Shown here: piece after piece, positions 46,614 to 55,547 of the stretch | How positions within the stretch are numbered: the stretch's first letter is position 1 | How the letters are laid out: every line of letters begins with the position of its first letter | Assembly (NCBI RefSeq): GCF_010728725.1 | Contig: NZ_AP022606.1 | Location: forward strand, 1,364,001 to 1,428,000 | Direction: 5' to 3' | DNA from: Mycobacterium branderi | Lineage (GTDB): Bacteria; Actinomycetota; Actinomycetes; Mycobacteriales; Mycobacteriaceae | Length of the DNA stretch: 64,000 bases | The notes under the pieces: generated by a model | The model's database searches: none | Seen by the model: the letters and a program-made list of their open reading frames with translations, nothing else | Told to the model about the DNA's origin: nothing | Position numbers and translations under genes: made by a program

Positions 46614-47484
46614 CGCCTCCTCCTCCCGAATCCGTTTCGTCCCAACGTTTTATGGCCTCGCGGAAGGACTCGTCGGCGAGGAACAGTGAGGTGTTGTCCG
46701 CGCCGAGGTGGCTCCATCTCAGGCTCAGCCCGCCGTCGACCAGAAGCGTCTGCCCGGTGATGTAGCTCGACAGATCGGAAAGCAGGAACAGGATGGCACC
46801 GGCTTGTTCCTCTGGCCTCCCGCGACGGCCCATCGCAATTGCCCGGCGGTCACGGTCCGGGTCTTCGTCGACGTAGGTGCGTGAGGCCGCCGTCTCGGTG
46901 ACCCCGGGGGCCACGGCGTTGACCCTGATGTTGTCCAGCGCCAGTTCGACCGCCATTGTTCGGGTCATCGCCGCCACCGCCGCCTTGGCCGTTCCGTAGG
47001 CAATATGGAAGGGTGCAGTGTTCATGCCGCTGATCGAGGAAATCGACACAATCGAACCGGGCTTTCGGTGCTTCCTCAGCTCCGCGGCGACGGCCTGGCT
47101 CATGAAGAACGCGGTTTCCAGGTTGGCGTTGAACAACTCTCGCCAGTCGCTGCGACGCACCCGCGTCGAGGGCATCCAGGTCGAGGGCGCGGCGCCACCT
47201 GCAACGTTGACGAGCCCGTACAACTCGCTGGGGGTGGAGCGCACCTGCTCGATGACTGCGGCAATACCGTCGTCGGTCGACGCGTCGGCGGCCACCGGGA
47301 TCACCGAGAGGCCTTGCCGCGCAAGCGGCGTCACATGCTCGTCGAGGTTCTCCTTGGATCGGCTCACCGCGATCACGGTGGCCCCTGCCTCGGCCGTCAT
47401 GCGCGTCACTGTTGTGCCGATGCCGCCGCCTCCGGCGCCGGACACCACGACAACGCGGCCATCAAGCTTCAGAAGATTTTCCAT
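46603..47484 (-). CDS. SDR family oxidoreductase
   Basis: 293-residue SDR with VVVSGAGGGGIGTTVTRM (an extended Gly-rich cofactor loop), VNVAGGAAP replacing NNAG, catalytic Ser in SISSISGM and YGTAKA as Tyr-x3-Lys. C-terminal residues after LLVDGGLSLRW add about 40 residues ending in the acidic SGGGGDEH. It starts 3 bp after the aldehyde dehydrogenase stop and overlaps the Rieske start. Such SDRs in Rieske clusters often act as dihydrodiol or alcohol dehydrogenases; here that is inference. Confidence 0.9.
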   Translation of the reverse strand: MENLLKLDGRVVVVSGAGGGGIGTTVTRMTAEAGATVIAVSRSKENLDEHVTPLARQGLSVIPVAADASTDDGIAAVIEQVRSTPSELYGLVNVAGGAAPSTWMPSTRVRRSDWRELFNANLETAFFMSQAVAAELRKHRKPGSIVSISSISGMNTAPFHIAYGTAKAAVAAMTRTMAVELALDNIRVNAVAPGVTETAASRTYVDEDPDRDRRAIAMGRRGRPEEQAGAILFLLSDLSSYITGQTLLVDGGLSLRWSHLGADNTSLFLADESFREAIKRWDETDSGGGGDEH

Positions 47485-47487
47485 AAG

Positions 47488-48921
47488 CTACCCAGCCGGG
47501 TCTGGCCCAAAGCCGAGGATCGCCTTGGTTTCCAGGTATTCCTCGAAGCCGAACTCGCCCCATTCGCGCCCGTTTCCGCTCTTCTTGTAGCCGCCGAACC
47601 CTGCGCTGAAGTCGAATCCGTCGTTGATGACCACCCACCCCGACCGCAGCCGACGGGCGACGGCGCGGGCCTCCTCGAGGTCGTTGCCGGCAACGTAGCC
47701 GGCCAGGCCGTAGTCGGTGTCGTTGGCGATTTCGACGGCCTGATCCAGGTTGTCGTAGCCCAGGATCGACAGCACCGGACCGAAGATTTCCTCGCGGGCA
47801 ATCGTCATGTCGTTGGTGACATTGGCGAAGACCGTCGGCTTGACGTAGTAGCCGATTTCCAGCCCGTCGGGACGACCCGTCCCACCGGTGACCAAGGTGG
47901 CCCCCTCGTCGATCCCCTTCTGGATCAACGACTGGATCTTGTCGAACTGGGCCCCGGACACCACCGGGCCGAGCGCGACATCGGTTGTGGGATCGCCGAC
48001 CGTGAGCTTTTCGGCGGCGTCTCGGGCGATCTCGGCAGCTTCGGCCATGCGGGCGTTGGGCACGAGCATCCGAGTCGGCGCGCTGCAGGACTGACCGGAA
48101 TTGCTCATCATGTTGGCGACACCGGCGTTGACGCCGGCGGCGAAAGCCGAATCGTCGAGGATGATGTTCGGGCCTTTACCGCCCAGCTCCTGGGTAACCC
48201 GCTTGACGGTTGGCGCCGCGTTCCTTGCGATCTCGACACCGGCGCGGGTCGATCCGGTAAAGGAGATCATGTCGACGTCGGGGTGGCCGGCCAGCGCTAC
48301 GCCCACTCCTGGACCGTCGCCCTGTACAAGGTTGAAGACACCGGCGGGAACTGCGGCGGCGTCGAGGATCTCGGCGAAGATCTGGGCGGAGAACGGTGCG
48401 ATTTCGGATGGCTTGAGCACCATCGTGCATCCAGTGGCAAGCGCGGGAAACACCTTGACCGCAACCTGATTCATCGGCCAGTTCCACGGCGTGATCAGCC
48501 CGCAGACACCGATCGGCTCTTTCACGATCAGCGTGGCGCCACGCTGTTGCTCGAACACGTACGCCTTCAGAACCTCGATGGCAGTGTTCAAATGGCCGAG
48601 CCCGAGCCCGACCTGAGGACCGGCGGCCAATGCGGCCGGCGCGCCCATCTCTTCGGTGATGGCCGCGGCGAGGTCGTCGGCGCGTTTCTGGTATTCGGCG
48701 AGGATCCGTTGCAGGACGTCGAGGCGCTCGTCCCGGCTGGTCTGCGACCAACTCGCGAAAGCGCTTCGGGCGGCCCCGACCGCCGCATCGACGTCGGCGC
48801 TCGAGCCGAGCGCGACCTTGCCGCAAACCTGCTCGGTCGCAGGGTTTTCGACGTCGCGGATATTCAGTTCGGCCGGCTCGACCCACCGCCCGCCGATATA
48901 GAACTGGAGATTTTCGCGCAT
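47488..48921 (-). CDS. aldehyde dehydrogenase of the catabolic island
   Basis: 477-residue NAD(P)-dependent aldehyde dehydrogenase. Asn in TPWNWPMN, Glu in QELGGKGPN and nucleophile Cys in NSGQSCSAPTR are all present. The FGGYKKSGNGREWGEFGFEEYLE end matches class 1/2 type enzymes. ATG 48921 shares a base with the upstream ThDP-enzyme stop (TGATG), so the two are coupled. The coupling suggests it oxidises the aldehyde released by the ThDP enzyme. Confidence 0.94.
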   Translation of the reverse strand: MRENLQFYIGGRWVEPAELNIRDVENPATEQVCGKVALGSSADVDAAVGAARSAFASWSQTSRDERLDVLQRILAEYQKRADDLAAAITEEMGAPAALAAGPQVGLGLGHLNTAIEVLKAYVFEQQRGATLIVKEPIGVCGLITPWNWPMNQVAVKVFPALATGCTMVLKPSEIAPFSAQIFAEILDAAAVPAGVFNLVQGDGPGVGVALAGHPDVDMISFTGSTRAGVEIARNAAPTVKRVTQELGGKGPNIILDDSAFAAGVNAGVANMMSNSGQSCSAPTRMLVPNARMAEAAEIARDAAEKLTVGDPTTDVALGPVVSGAQFDKIQSLIQKGIDEGATLVTGGTGRPDGLEIGYYVKPTVFANVTNDMTIAREEIFGPVLSILGYDNLDQAVEIANDTDYGLAGYVAGNDLEEARAVARRLRSGWVVINDGFDFSAGFGGYKKSGNGREWGEFGFEEYLETKAILGFGPDPAG

Positions 48922-50624
48922 CACTGGGTTCCTTCCGCGTACCAGGTCCGAAATTCGTCGTAGCTCGGCATCTCCTCGGAATTCACTTTGGGGTCGATCG
49001 GCACGTGGACGACGCCGACCTTGCCGCTGGCGTATGCCCTTTCGATGGCCGGCCCGATGTCCTCGTTGCGCTCGACATATTCGCCGTGGCAGCCGAATCC
49101 CTCGGCGATCTTGTCGAACCGCACATCGGTGCTCCAGTGCACGCCGGTCTCCAGCGAGCCCTGGCCGAAGGTGCGCTTGTAAACCCCCACCTCCAACCCC
49201 CACTGATGATCGACACCCACGACGCAAACCAGCGGAAGACCCAGGCGCGCCGCGGTTTCCAGCTCCGCAATATGAAACATGAACGACGAGTCGCTGGTGA
49301 GCAGCATCACCGGGCGCTTGCGCCCGTCGGCAACCGACGCGCCGACGGCATAGGGCAGGCCGGTCCCGATGTGGCCGAAATTCTGATTCCAGATGACGTC
49401 GTGCGGCTTGGCCTGCGAATAGGTCCACTGAAAGATGACCGTGGCGCCACCGTCGCGGACCAGAATGCCGTCCGCCGGGAAGGCCTTCGTTGCCTCGACT
49501 ACGAAACGCGCTGTGTGCACGGGCGTTTGGGACGGTGCCGTCTTCGCGAGCTCTGCGATGCGAGCAGCATCCCGCGTGACCCACTCGTCGAGATCGGCGG
49601 AGGCCGCCCGCGGCGAATCCTTCAGCGCCTCCACCAGCTGCGGAACAATCGCACGCAGATCACCGACCAGCGGGACGTCGATTCTTCGATTGACGCCGAT
49701 CGCCGTGGGATCGAGCTCCACAGCGATCCACTTGCGGTTGGCGTCATTGGCGGCCCAGTGCCGCCCCTTGCCGTAGTGCACCGGTTCGCCGAGTTCGGTG
49801 CCGATCGCGATGCACAGATCGGATTTCACCACGGCCTCGACGGCCGAGGGCGAAAACCCGTAGGGGAACGTGCGGTCCTCGATGCCCTTGATGAACGCGG
49901 TGCCCCCGGATGTCTGGATCACCGGGCAGTTCACCAGTTTCGCGAGCGCCTCGACCGACTCGCCCGCTCGTGCACACTGCACCGCGTGCCCCACCAACAG
50001 AATCGGCTGGTTTGCTTTTCTGATCAGCTCAACCGCCTTGTCGACCATCTGCGCACTCGCGCCCTGGTTGACCAGACGGTAAGCCTGCGGCGGCAACGGT
50101 GCGGGCACGTCGAGTTCTTCTTGAATGACGTGTGCCGGGTATTCGATGTAAGCCGGTCCGGGAGTGCCCGTCTGGGCGCTGCGCAGCGCTTCGCGAACGA
50201 TCTCGTCGGTCTGGTCGGCGTATTCGATGCTGGCGGCGTATTTCACCGACGGCGCGAGCAGCGGCGTCTGCGAGACGAACTGGATGCGGCCGCGGCGCAC
50301 ACGCTGTTCGGTGATCCGGGCTCGTTGACCGCCGAGAAAGATGACCGGCGAATTCTCGACCTTCGCGCACATCATCGCCCCGGCCAGATTGGCCAAGCCG
50401 GGCCCGAGCGTGCCGATGCACAGACCCGGCTTGCCGGTCATGCGCCAGACAGCGTCGGCCATGAACCCCGCGCATTCTTCGTGGTGCGGCGCGACGACGT
50501 CCCAGCCGCGCTGCTCCGCGGCGTGAAAGAGGTGGACGAAGTTCGGGTCCGGAATGCCGAACAGCGTCTTGATGCCCTCTGCTTCGAAGAGATCGAGGAT
50601 GCGCTCGTACACCTTGACGGCCAT
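48921..50624 (-). CDS. ThDP-dependent enzyme, acetolactate synthase/2-hydroxyacyl lyase-like
   Basis: 567-residue three-domain ThDP enzyme. The PYR-domain catalytic Glu49 is in PHHEECAGFMADA, the central domain is complete, and the PP domain has GHIGTGLPYAVGASVADG. The cofactor motif normally GDG...NN reads SDS (444-446, Asp445 kept) and later GVDHQWG, with Asp472 in place of Asn. The enzyme therefore keeps a plausible Mg site but departs from standard acetolactate synthases. ATG 50624 has GGGGAG upstream. It leads the leftward operon; with the coupled aldehyde dehydrogenase, a C-C lyase that yields an aldehyde is the best guess. Confidence 0.87.
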   Translation of the reverse strand: MAVKVYERILDLFEAEGIKTLFGIPDPNFVHLFHAAEQRGWDVVAPHHEECAGFMADAVWRMTGKPGLCIGTLGPGLANLAGAMMCAKVENSPVIFLGGQRARITEQRVRRGRIQFVSQTPLLAPSVKYAASIEYADQTDEIVREALRSAQTGTPGPAYIEYPAHVIQEELDVPAPLPPQAYRLVNQGASAQMVDKAVELIRKANQPILLVGHAVQCARAGESVEALAKLVNCPVIQTSGGTAFIKGIEDRTFPYGFSPSAVEAVVKSDLCIAIGTELGEPVHYGKGRHWAANDANRKWIAVELDPTAIGVNRRIDVPLVGDLRAIVPQLVEALKDSPRAASADLDEWVTRDAARIAELAKTAPSQTPVHTARFVVEATKAFPADGILVRDGGATVIFQWTYSQAKPHDVIWNQNFGHIGTGLPYAVGASVADGRKRPVMLLTSDSSFMFHIAELETAARLGLPLVCVVGVDHQWGLEVGVYKRTFGQGSLETGVHWSTDVRFDKIAEGFGCHGEYVERNEDIGPAIERAYASGKVGVVHVPIDPKVNSEEMPSYDEFRTWYAEGTQ

Positions 50625-50670
50625 GTCAGATCTCCCCAACGCGCTGGATCACCGTCACTGCGGTAACCAA

Positions 50671-50682
50671 TTGTCCGGACAA
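50671..50682. promoter_or_regulatory. perfect palindrome TTGTCCGGACAA in the divergent promoter region
   Basis: 12-bp perfect palindrome 47 bp upstream of the ThDP gene, flanked by an off-centre AACCAAT/ATTGGTT pair (50666-50691). The GT...AC core is the usual feature of GntR-family operators, and a GntR gene is the second gene of the rightward operon. Binding is inferred. Confidence 0.55.
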
Positions 50683-50708
50683 GTATTGGTTTCTCTGCCG
50701 GCAGCCGA

Positions 50709-50721
50709 AGAACCTGGTTCT
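50709..50721. promoter_or_regulatory. palindrome AGAACC-T-GGTTCT in the divergent promoter region
   Basis: 13-bp palindrome, 38 bp centre-to-centre from the TTGTCCGGACAA site and about 200 bp upstream of the SMP-30-like ATG. Two operators in one divergent region would let a single regulator control both operons. No other gene feature explains it. Confidence 0.4.
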
Positions 50722-50914
50722 ACGCTACGCAGAACATAATTCACCACGGGTGTGCACGGGTCAAGGGCTCCACATTTTGCCCGTAAGGGCGCTACCGGGG
50801 CGCCTCAGACGCCACGTCGGGCGGCGACCGCACTCCCAAGGGAGCGGCTATTGTATGGACCAGCTCGCATTGCTAGCGTTCCAGCCACCGAGCTACCAGT
50901 GGGAGACCATCGCG

Positions 50915-52507
50915 ATGTCGCTGCAGGACGGCCGCTACCCGGCTATACCCGAGCTGGCCGACGGCTGGCGCCTGGAGCGGCTCACTCCGCCGAGCCGGCT
51001 GTTCGGCGCCAACGGCCTGCGCACCGGGCCGGACGGCCGCGTGTATATCGCGCAGGTGACCGGCAGCCAGATCACCGCGTTGGATCTCGACACCGGCCGG
51101 CTGGACACCATCAGCCCCAAGGGCGGCGACATCGTCGCACCCGACGACGTGGCGTTCGATCCGGCGGGGAACCTCTACGCGACCGAGGTGATGGACGGGC
51201 GCGTCAGCGTCCGCGACACGCGCGGCCACACCCGCGTGCTGCGCGACGACCTGCCATGCGCCAACGGGATCACGTTCCATGGTGACCGGCTGTTCATCGG
51301 TGAATGCCGGGCAGGCGGACGGCTTTTGGAACTCGACCTGAATGGCGCCCCGCCGCGGGTGCTGCTGGACGACGTGCCGTCGCCCAACGCGATGGAGGTC
51401 GGTCCGGACGGATTGCTCTACTTCCCGGTGATGGGGGCCAACGAGATCTGGCGGGTCGATCCCGAGGGCAATGAAACCCAATGCGTGGCACGCGGTCTGG
51501 GTGTGCCCGATGCGGTGAAGTTCGACAGCGCGGGGCGCATCGTCTCGACCCAGGTGGCCAGCGGTCAGGTGTTGCGCATCGACCCGCGGACCGGCGAGCA
51601 GACCGTGTTGGCCGAACTCAATCCCGGCCTGGACAACCTCACCTTCGTCGGTGATCGGTTGTTCGTCTCGAACTTCACCGGTGAAATCACCGAGATCACC
51701 GGCGTCGGCGCAACGCGCACCGTGCTGCCCGGTGGGCTGAACTGGCCGCTGGATCTGGCCGTCGGCGCGGACGGCAACCTCTACATCGCCGACGGCACGT
51801 TCTTCTACGTGTTGCTTCCCGACCGCAGCGTGCGGACCGTGGGCATGCTGTTCACGCCCGGCTATCCCGGCTTCCTGCGCGGCGTGGCGCCGAGCGGCCC
51901 CGGCGAGTTCGTGGTCACGACGTCGGGTGGCCAGGTTGCGCGCTACCGGCCCACCGGTAGCGAAACCACCGTTCTCGCAGACGGATTCGACCCGCTTTAC
52001 GGCGTCGCGACGTCCAGCGACGTGGTCGTGGTTGTCGAGCAGGGAACCGGGCGGCTGCTGTCGATCCGGGGCGGCGGGGTCGAGGTGCTCGCCTCCGGCC
52101 TACGCGAACCGGTGGGGGTGGCCATGGCTCCCGACGGCGGCTGGCTGGTCTCCGAGGCTGGCCGGGTGGTTAAGGTCAGCGACGCCCACACCGAAACGGT
52201 GCTCGACGATCTGGTGTCGCCGCAAGGCATCCTGGTGCGCGACGCGCAGTTGTATGTCGTCGACGCCGGCACCAAGTCGCTGATCGGCTACGACCTCCGC
52301 CATCGTTCCCGCAGCACGATCGCCGCGGGCCTGCCCGTCGGCGCCCCACCCGGCGTGACGCCCAAACCCCTGAAGGGCATGCCGCCGTTCTCCGGTCCAC
52401 AGGGCCCGTTCGCAGGCATCGCCGCCGGACCCGATGGCACGCTGTATGTCTCGGCCGACGGCGACGGCAGCGTACTCGCGATTCAGCGGAAGAATCGTCA
52501 TGGCTGA
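50915..52507 (+). CDS. SMP-30/gluconolactonase-like beta-propeller protein
   Basis: 530-residue protein of repeated six-bladed propeller blades (NGLRTGPDGRVYIAQVTG, NAMEVGPDGLLYFPVMG, LDLAVGADGNLYIADG, GIAAGPDGTLYVSADGDG). The family includes lactonases and strictosidine synthase-like proteins; residues usually binding Ca are not all assignable. The protein is about twice the length of SMP-30, so it may hold two propellers. GGGAGA lies 8 bases before ATG 50915; ATG 50855 is an alternative. No signal peptide. In a pathway with a BVMO it could open a lactone. Confidence 0.82.
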   Translation: MSLQDGRYPAIPELADGWRLERLTPPSRLFGANGLRTGPDGRVYIAQVTGSQITALDLDTGRLDTISPKGGDIVAPDDVAFDPAGNLYATEVMDGRVSVRDTRGHTRVLRDDLPCANGITFHGDRLFIGECRAGGRLLELDLNGAPPRVLLDDVPSPNAMEVGPDGLLYFPVMGANEIWRVDPEGNETQCVARGLGVPDAVKFDSAGRIVSTQVASGQVLRIDPRTGEQTVLAELNPGLDNLTFVGDRLFVSNFTGEITEITGVGATRTVLPGGLNWPLDLAVGADGNLYIADGTFFYVLLPDRSVRTVGMLFTPGYPGFLRGVAPSGPGEFVVTTSGGQVARYRPTGSETTVLADGFDPLYGVATSSDVVVVVEQGTGRLLSIRGGGVEVLASGLREPVGVAMAPDGGWLVSEAGRVVKVSDAHTETVLDDLVSPQGILVRDAQLYVVDAGTKSLIGYDLRHRSRSTIAAGLPVGAPPGVTPKPLKGMPPFSGPQGPFAGIAAGPDGTLYVSADGDGSVLAIQRKNRHG

Positions 52508-53231
52508 CGGCGATCACCGCTACCTGCAGGTTGCGCGGACGCTCCGTAAGGAAATCGTCGACGGCGTCTACCCGGTCGGGTCGCAGCTACCCACCGAACA
52601 TCAACTGTGCGAGCGGTTTTCGGTCAGCCGCTACACGGTTCGGGAAGCGCTGCGGCGCCTGCGCGACGACAACCTCGTGGCCTCGCGGCCCCGGTCCGGC
52701 ACGCTGGTCGTCCCGCGGCCATCCGCGGATTCCTATGTGCAGGACGTCGTCTCGATCAACGACCTCCTGGCTTTCGCAACGGGCGCGCAATTCGCGATCG
52801 AGTCCACCAAGATGGTCACGATTGACGACGATCTGGCAACCCGGACCGGCCTGGCCCCCGGCGAAGAATGGTTGGCGGTCCGCGGGTTTCGGCGCGTCGA
52901 GGGCGCGGATTTTCCGTTGTGCCGAACCGAGTACTACATCAATCGGGCGTTCGCTGCGGTGGGCCGGCTGTTGCAACGCCACACCGGGCCGATCTTTCCG
53001 TTGATCGAGGATCTGTTCGGGTTGAGCATTGTCGAGGTGCGCCAGGAGATCGCCGCGGTGTTGATCCCTGCCGAACTGGCCGGCGATCTCAGCGTCGAGC
53101 CCGGATCGCCGGCGCTGGAAGTGCACCGCACTTACACCACGTCGGACGGCGAAGTCGCCCAGGTCACGATCAACACGCATCCGGCGTCGCGGTTCCGGCA
53201 CTCGATGACGATGCGACGTGTGCGCGGTTAG
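52500..53231 (+). CDS. GntR-family regulator with UTRA domain (HutC subfamily)
   Basis: 243-residue regulator. The winged helix covers about residues 8-75 (YLQVARTLRKEIVDGVYPVG, LCERFSVSRYTVREALRRLR), followed by a UTRA ligand-binding domain (LAPGEEWLAVRGFRRVEG, then FPLIEDLFGLSIVEVRQEI). It overlaps the preceding gene by 8 bp. UTRA domains sense small acids or sugars, probably the pathway substrate or its CoA ester. It is the obvious candidate to bind the palindromes at 50671 and 50709. Confidence 0.93.
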   Translation: MADGDHRYLQVARTLRKEIVDGVYPVGSQLPTEHQLCERFSVSRYTVREALRRLRDDNLVASRPRSGTLVVPRPSADSYVQDVVSINDLLAFATGAQFAIESTKMVTIDDDLATRTGLAPGEEWLAVRGFRRVEGADFPLCRTEYYINRAFAAVGRLLQRHTGPIFPLIEDLFGLSIVEVRQEIAAVLIPAELAGDLSVEPGSPALEVHRTYTTSDGEVAQVTINTHPASRFRHSMTMRRVRG

Positions 53232-53242
53232 ATTTCCATGGA

Positions 53243-54793
53243 ATGACTAACGACGCGAGGCTGATCGGACGGCACCGCTGGGATGCCGGTGACGCCTACG
53301 CCCGCGGCTGGTGGGTTCACTCCACGCTGGCGGACGCGCTAGCCGAGGCCGCGCAGCGCACGCCGCGCAGGGTGGTGCTCGTCGACGGCGAACACCGGCT
53401 CGACTGCCAACGCCTCTACGAACAGGCGACGGCCTTGGCGCGGTACCTGGTGACCCGCATGCCGGAGGGCAGTGTGGTCTCGTTCATGCTGCCCAACTGG
53501 TACGAGGCCGCGATCATCTACCTGGCGGCGACACTGGCCGGAATGGTGGTGAACCCCATCCTGCCGTCGCTGCGGGACCGCGAGTTGAGGTTCATTCTCA
53601 AGGACGCCGGCAGCCGGATAGTCTTCGTGCCATCTGTTTTCGGGAAGCACGACTATGCGGCGATGCTGGAACGGGTTGCGGCACAGCTGACATCGCCGCC
53701 CGAGATTGTGGTGGTGCGTGGCGACGCACCGCTGCCCGAAGGCCGAGCTCAGCTGCCCGCGCTCAACCCGCATGCCGTGCGCATGCTCCTCTACACTTCG
53801 GGCACCACCGGTCGGCCGAAAGGTGTGCTGCACAGCCATAATTCGATGCATGCGCTGATCTGCCAGATCCGCGATTTCTGGCAGGTGCAGTCCGGTGACA
53901 CGTTTCTGGTTCCGTCGCCGATCGCGCACATCGGCGGCTCGATTTATGCCTTCGAGTGCCCGCTGCTGCTGGAGACCACCGCCGTGCTGATGGATCGTTG
54001 GGACGCCGGCGAGGCCGTCGCCCTCCTGCGGGCCGAGCGCTGCACCCACATCGCCGGTGCCACCCCGTTTTTGGAACAACTGGTGGCTGCCGCAGAGCGC
54101 GCCGGTACCCGACTGCCCGACTTGAAGTTGTTCGTGTGCGGCGGAGCGTCGGTATCGCCGTCGTTGATCCGCGCGGCGGCCGGGTATTTCGAGCGGGCAA
54201 CGGTCACCCGTGTGTACGGTTCGACCGAAGTGCCGGTCACCACCGTCGGGTCCGGGGCGGACCTCGAGCACGCCGCCGATACCGACGGCCGCGCCGGCAT
54301 CGCCGAGGTCAAACTCGACAACGATGAGATTTGCGCGCGCGGGCCCCAAATGCTCGTCGGTTACCTGCATCCCGAGGACGAGAACGACGCCTTCGACACC
54401 GACGGCTACTTCCGCACCGGCGACCTGGGGCGCTGGGTGGACGGCGACTACCTGGTGGTCACCGGGCGGGTCAAGGACATCATCGTCCGCAACGGAGAAA
54501 ACATCTCTCCCAAAGAGATCGAGGACATCCTCATCGGCCATCCGGCGATCGCCGAAGTCGCCGTCGTCGGCCTGCCCGACAACCGTACCGGGGAGCGCGC
54601 ATGTGCGGTCATCGTCCCCACCGATTTGCCGAGCCCGGACGTGGCGAGCCTGCGCAGCTTTCTGCAGGAGCAGGGGCTGGCCCGGTTCAAAGCACCCGAG
54701 CAGGTGGCGATCTGGACCGAATTGCCCCGCAACGATGCGGGCAAGGTGCTCAAGCACCAAATCAAGGCGACGTTGATGAAGGCGGGCGGGTGA
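53243..54793 (+). CDS. AMP-forming acyl-CoA ligase
   Basis: 516-residue adenylating enzyme of the ANL family. The P-loop [11 protein letters not shown] is at 184-194, the A5 motif [11 protein letters not shown], the A7 segment YFRTGDLG and the hinge [20 protein letters not shown]. The C-terminal catalytic Lys lies in [12 protein letters not shown]. It should activate a carboxylic acid with ATP and CoA. It follows the GntR gene by 11 bp and is followed by an SDR with a 1-bp gap. Confidence 0.93.
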   Translation: MTNDARLIGRHRWDAGDAYARGWWVHSTLADALAEAAQRTPRRVVLVDGEHRLDCQRLYEQATALARYLVTRMPEGSVVSFMLPNWYEAAIIYLAATLAGMVVNPILPSLRDRELRFILKDAGSRIVFVPSVFGKHDYAAMLERVAAQLTSPPEIVVVRGDAPLPEGRAQLPALNPHAVRMLLYTSGTTGRPKGVLHSHNSMHALICQIRDFWQVQSGDTFLVPSPIAHIGGSIYAFECPLLLETTAVLMDRWDAGEAVALLRAERCTHIAGATPFLEQLVAAAERAGTRLPDLKLFVCGGASVSPSLIRAAAGYFERATVTRVYGSTEVPVTTVGSGADLEHAADTDGRAGIAEVKLDNDEICARGPQMLVGYLHPEDENDAFDTDGYFRTGDLGRWVDGDYLVVTGRVKDIIVRNGENISPKEIEDILIGHPAIAEVAVVGLPDNRTGERACAVIVPTDLPSPDVASLRSFLQEQGLARFKAPEQVAIWTELPRNDAGKVLKHQIKATLMKAGG

Positions 54794-54794
54794 G

Positions 54795-55538
54795 ATGCAG
54801 GTAGCGATCGTGACCGGGGCGACCGGCGGCATCGGTTTCGGCTGTGCGACCAAGCTGGCCGACGCGGGCATCGCGATCCTGGCAACAGGACGCAACGAGG
54901 CCAAGCTTGCCGAATTGAGCGCCATCATAGGCAATTCCGACGTTGTCACCGTTGCAGCAGATCTGACCGCCGACGACGCGCCGCGCCGCATTGTCGACGC
55001 CGCCGTCGAACGCTGGGGCCGTGTCGACTTTCTGGTCAACAATGCGGGAGTGGGCAATCCGAAGCCGCTGCACGAAACCGACGACGCGACATTGGATTAC
55101 TTCCTCGACGTGATGCTGCGCGCGCCGTTTCGGCTCGCCCGACAGGTGCTGCCGCACATGCAGCCCGGCTCGGCCATCATCAATATCACGTCGACGTTCG
55201 CGGTGGTGGGCGGATTGCGGGGCGGCGCGTACTCGGCCGCCAAGGGCGGACTGACCGCACTGACCACCCACATCGCCTGCCAGTACGGATCCCAGGGGAT
55301 TCGGTGTAACGCTGTGGCTCCCGGCGTGATCCAGACAGCGATGACCGAGCACCGGCTGGCCGACGAACGGTTCCGCCGGATGAACACCGAGATGACGCCG
55401 CATCAGCGGCTGGGCACCGTCGACGACGTCGCGAGCACCGTCGCGTTCTTGTGCTCGCCCGGCGGCAGTTTCATCAACGGCCAGACCATCGTGGTCGACG
55501 GCGGATGGAGTTCGACGAAGTACTTGTCGGACGCTTAG
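54795..55538 (+). CDS. short-chain dehydrogenase/reductase
   Basis: 247-residue classical [27 protein letters not shown] at about residue 80, catalytic Ser in NITSTFAV and YSAAKGG as Tyr-x3-Lys. The C-terminus [15 protein letters not shown] is standard. It stands between the two acyl-CoA ligases in the rightward operon and probably oxidises or reduces a hydroxyl/keto group of the CoA ester. The strand ATGRNEA after beta-2 (Gly-Arg-Asn) favours NADP(H). Confidence 0.92.
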   Translation: MQVAIVTGATGGIGFGCATKLADAGIAILATGRNEAKLAELSAIIGNSDVVTVAADLTADDAPRRIVDAAVERWGRVDFLVNNAGVGNPKPLHETDDATLDYFLDVMLRAPFRLARQVLPHMQPGSAIINITSTFAVVGGLRGGAYSAAKGGLTALTTHIACQYGSQGIRCNAVAPGVIQTAMTEHRLADERFRRMNTEMTPHQRLGTVDDVASTVAFLCSPGGSFINGQTIVVDGGWSSTKYLSDA

Positions 55539-55547
55539 GGCAGCCTG

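Noticed and set aside
47005..48963. A 652-codon + strand frame opposite the SDR and aldehyde dehydrogenase genes
   Set aside because: Antisense shadow of two genes with complete catalytic motifs; no family resemblance.
48921..50624. Assigning the ThDP enzyme as oxalyl-CoA decarboxylase (oxcA) because the M. tuberculosis counterpart lies between Rv0116c and Rv0120c
   Set aside because: It is outside that synteny interval, in another operon, and its cofactor motif is altered.
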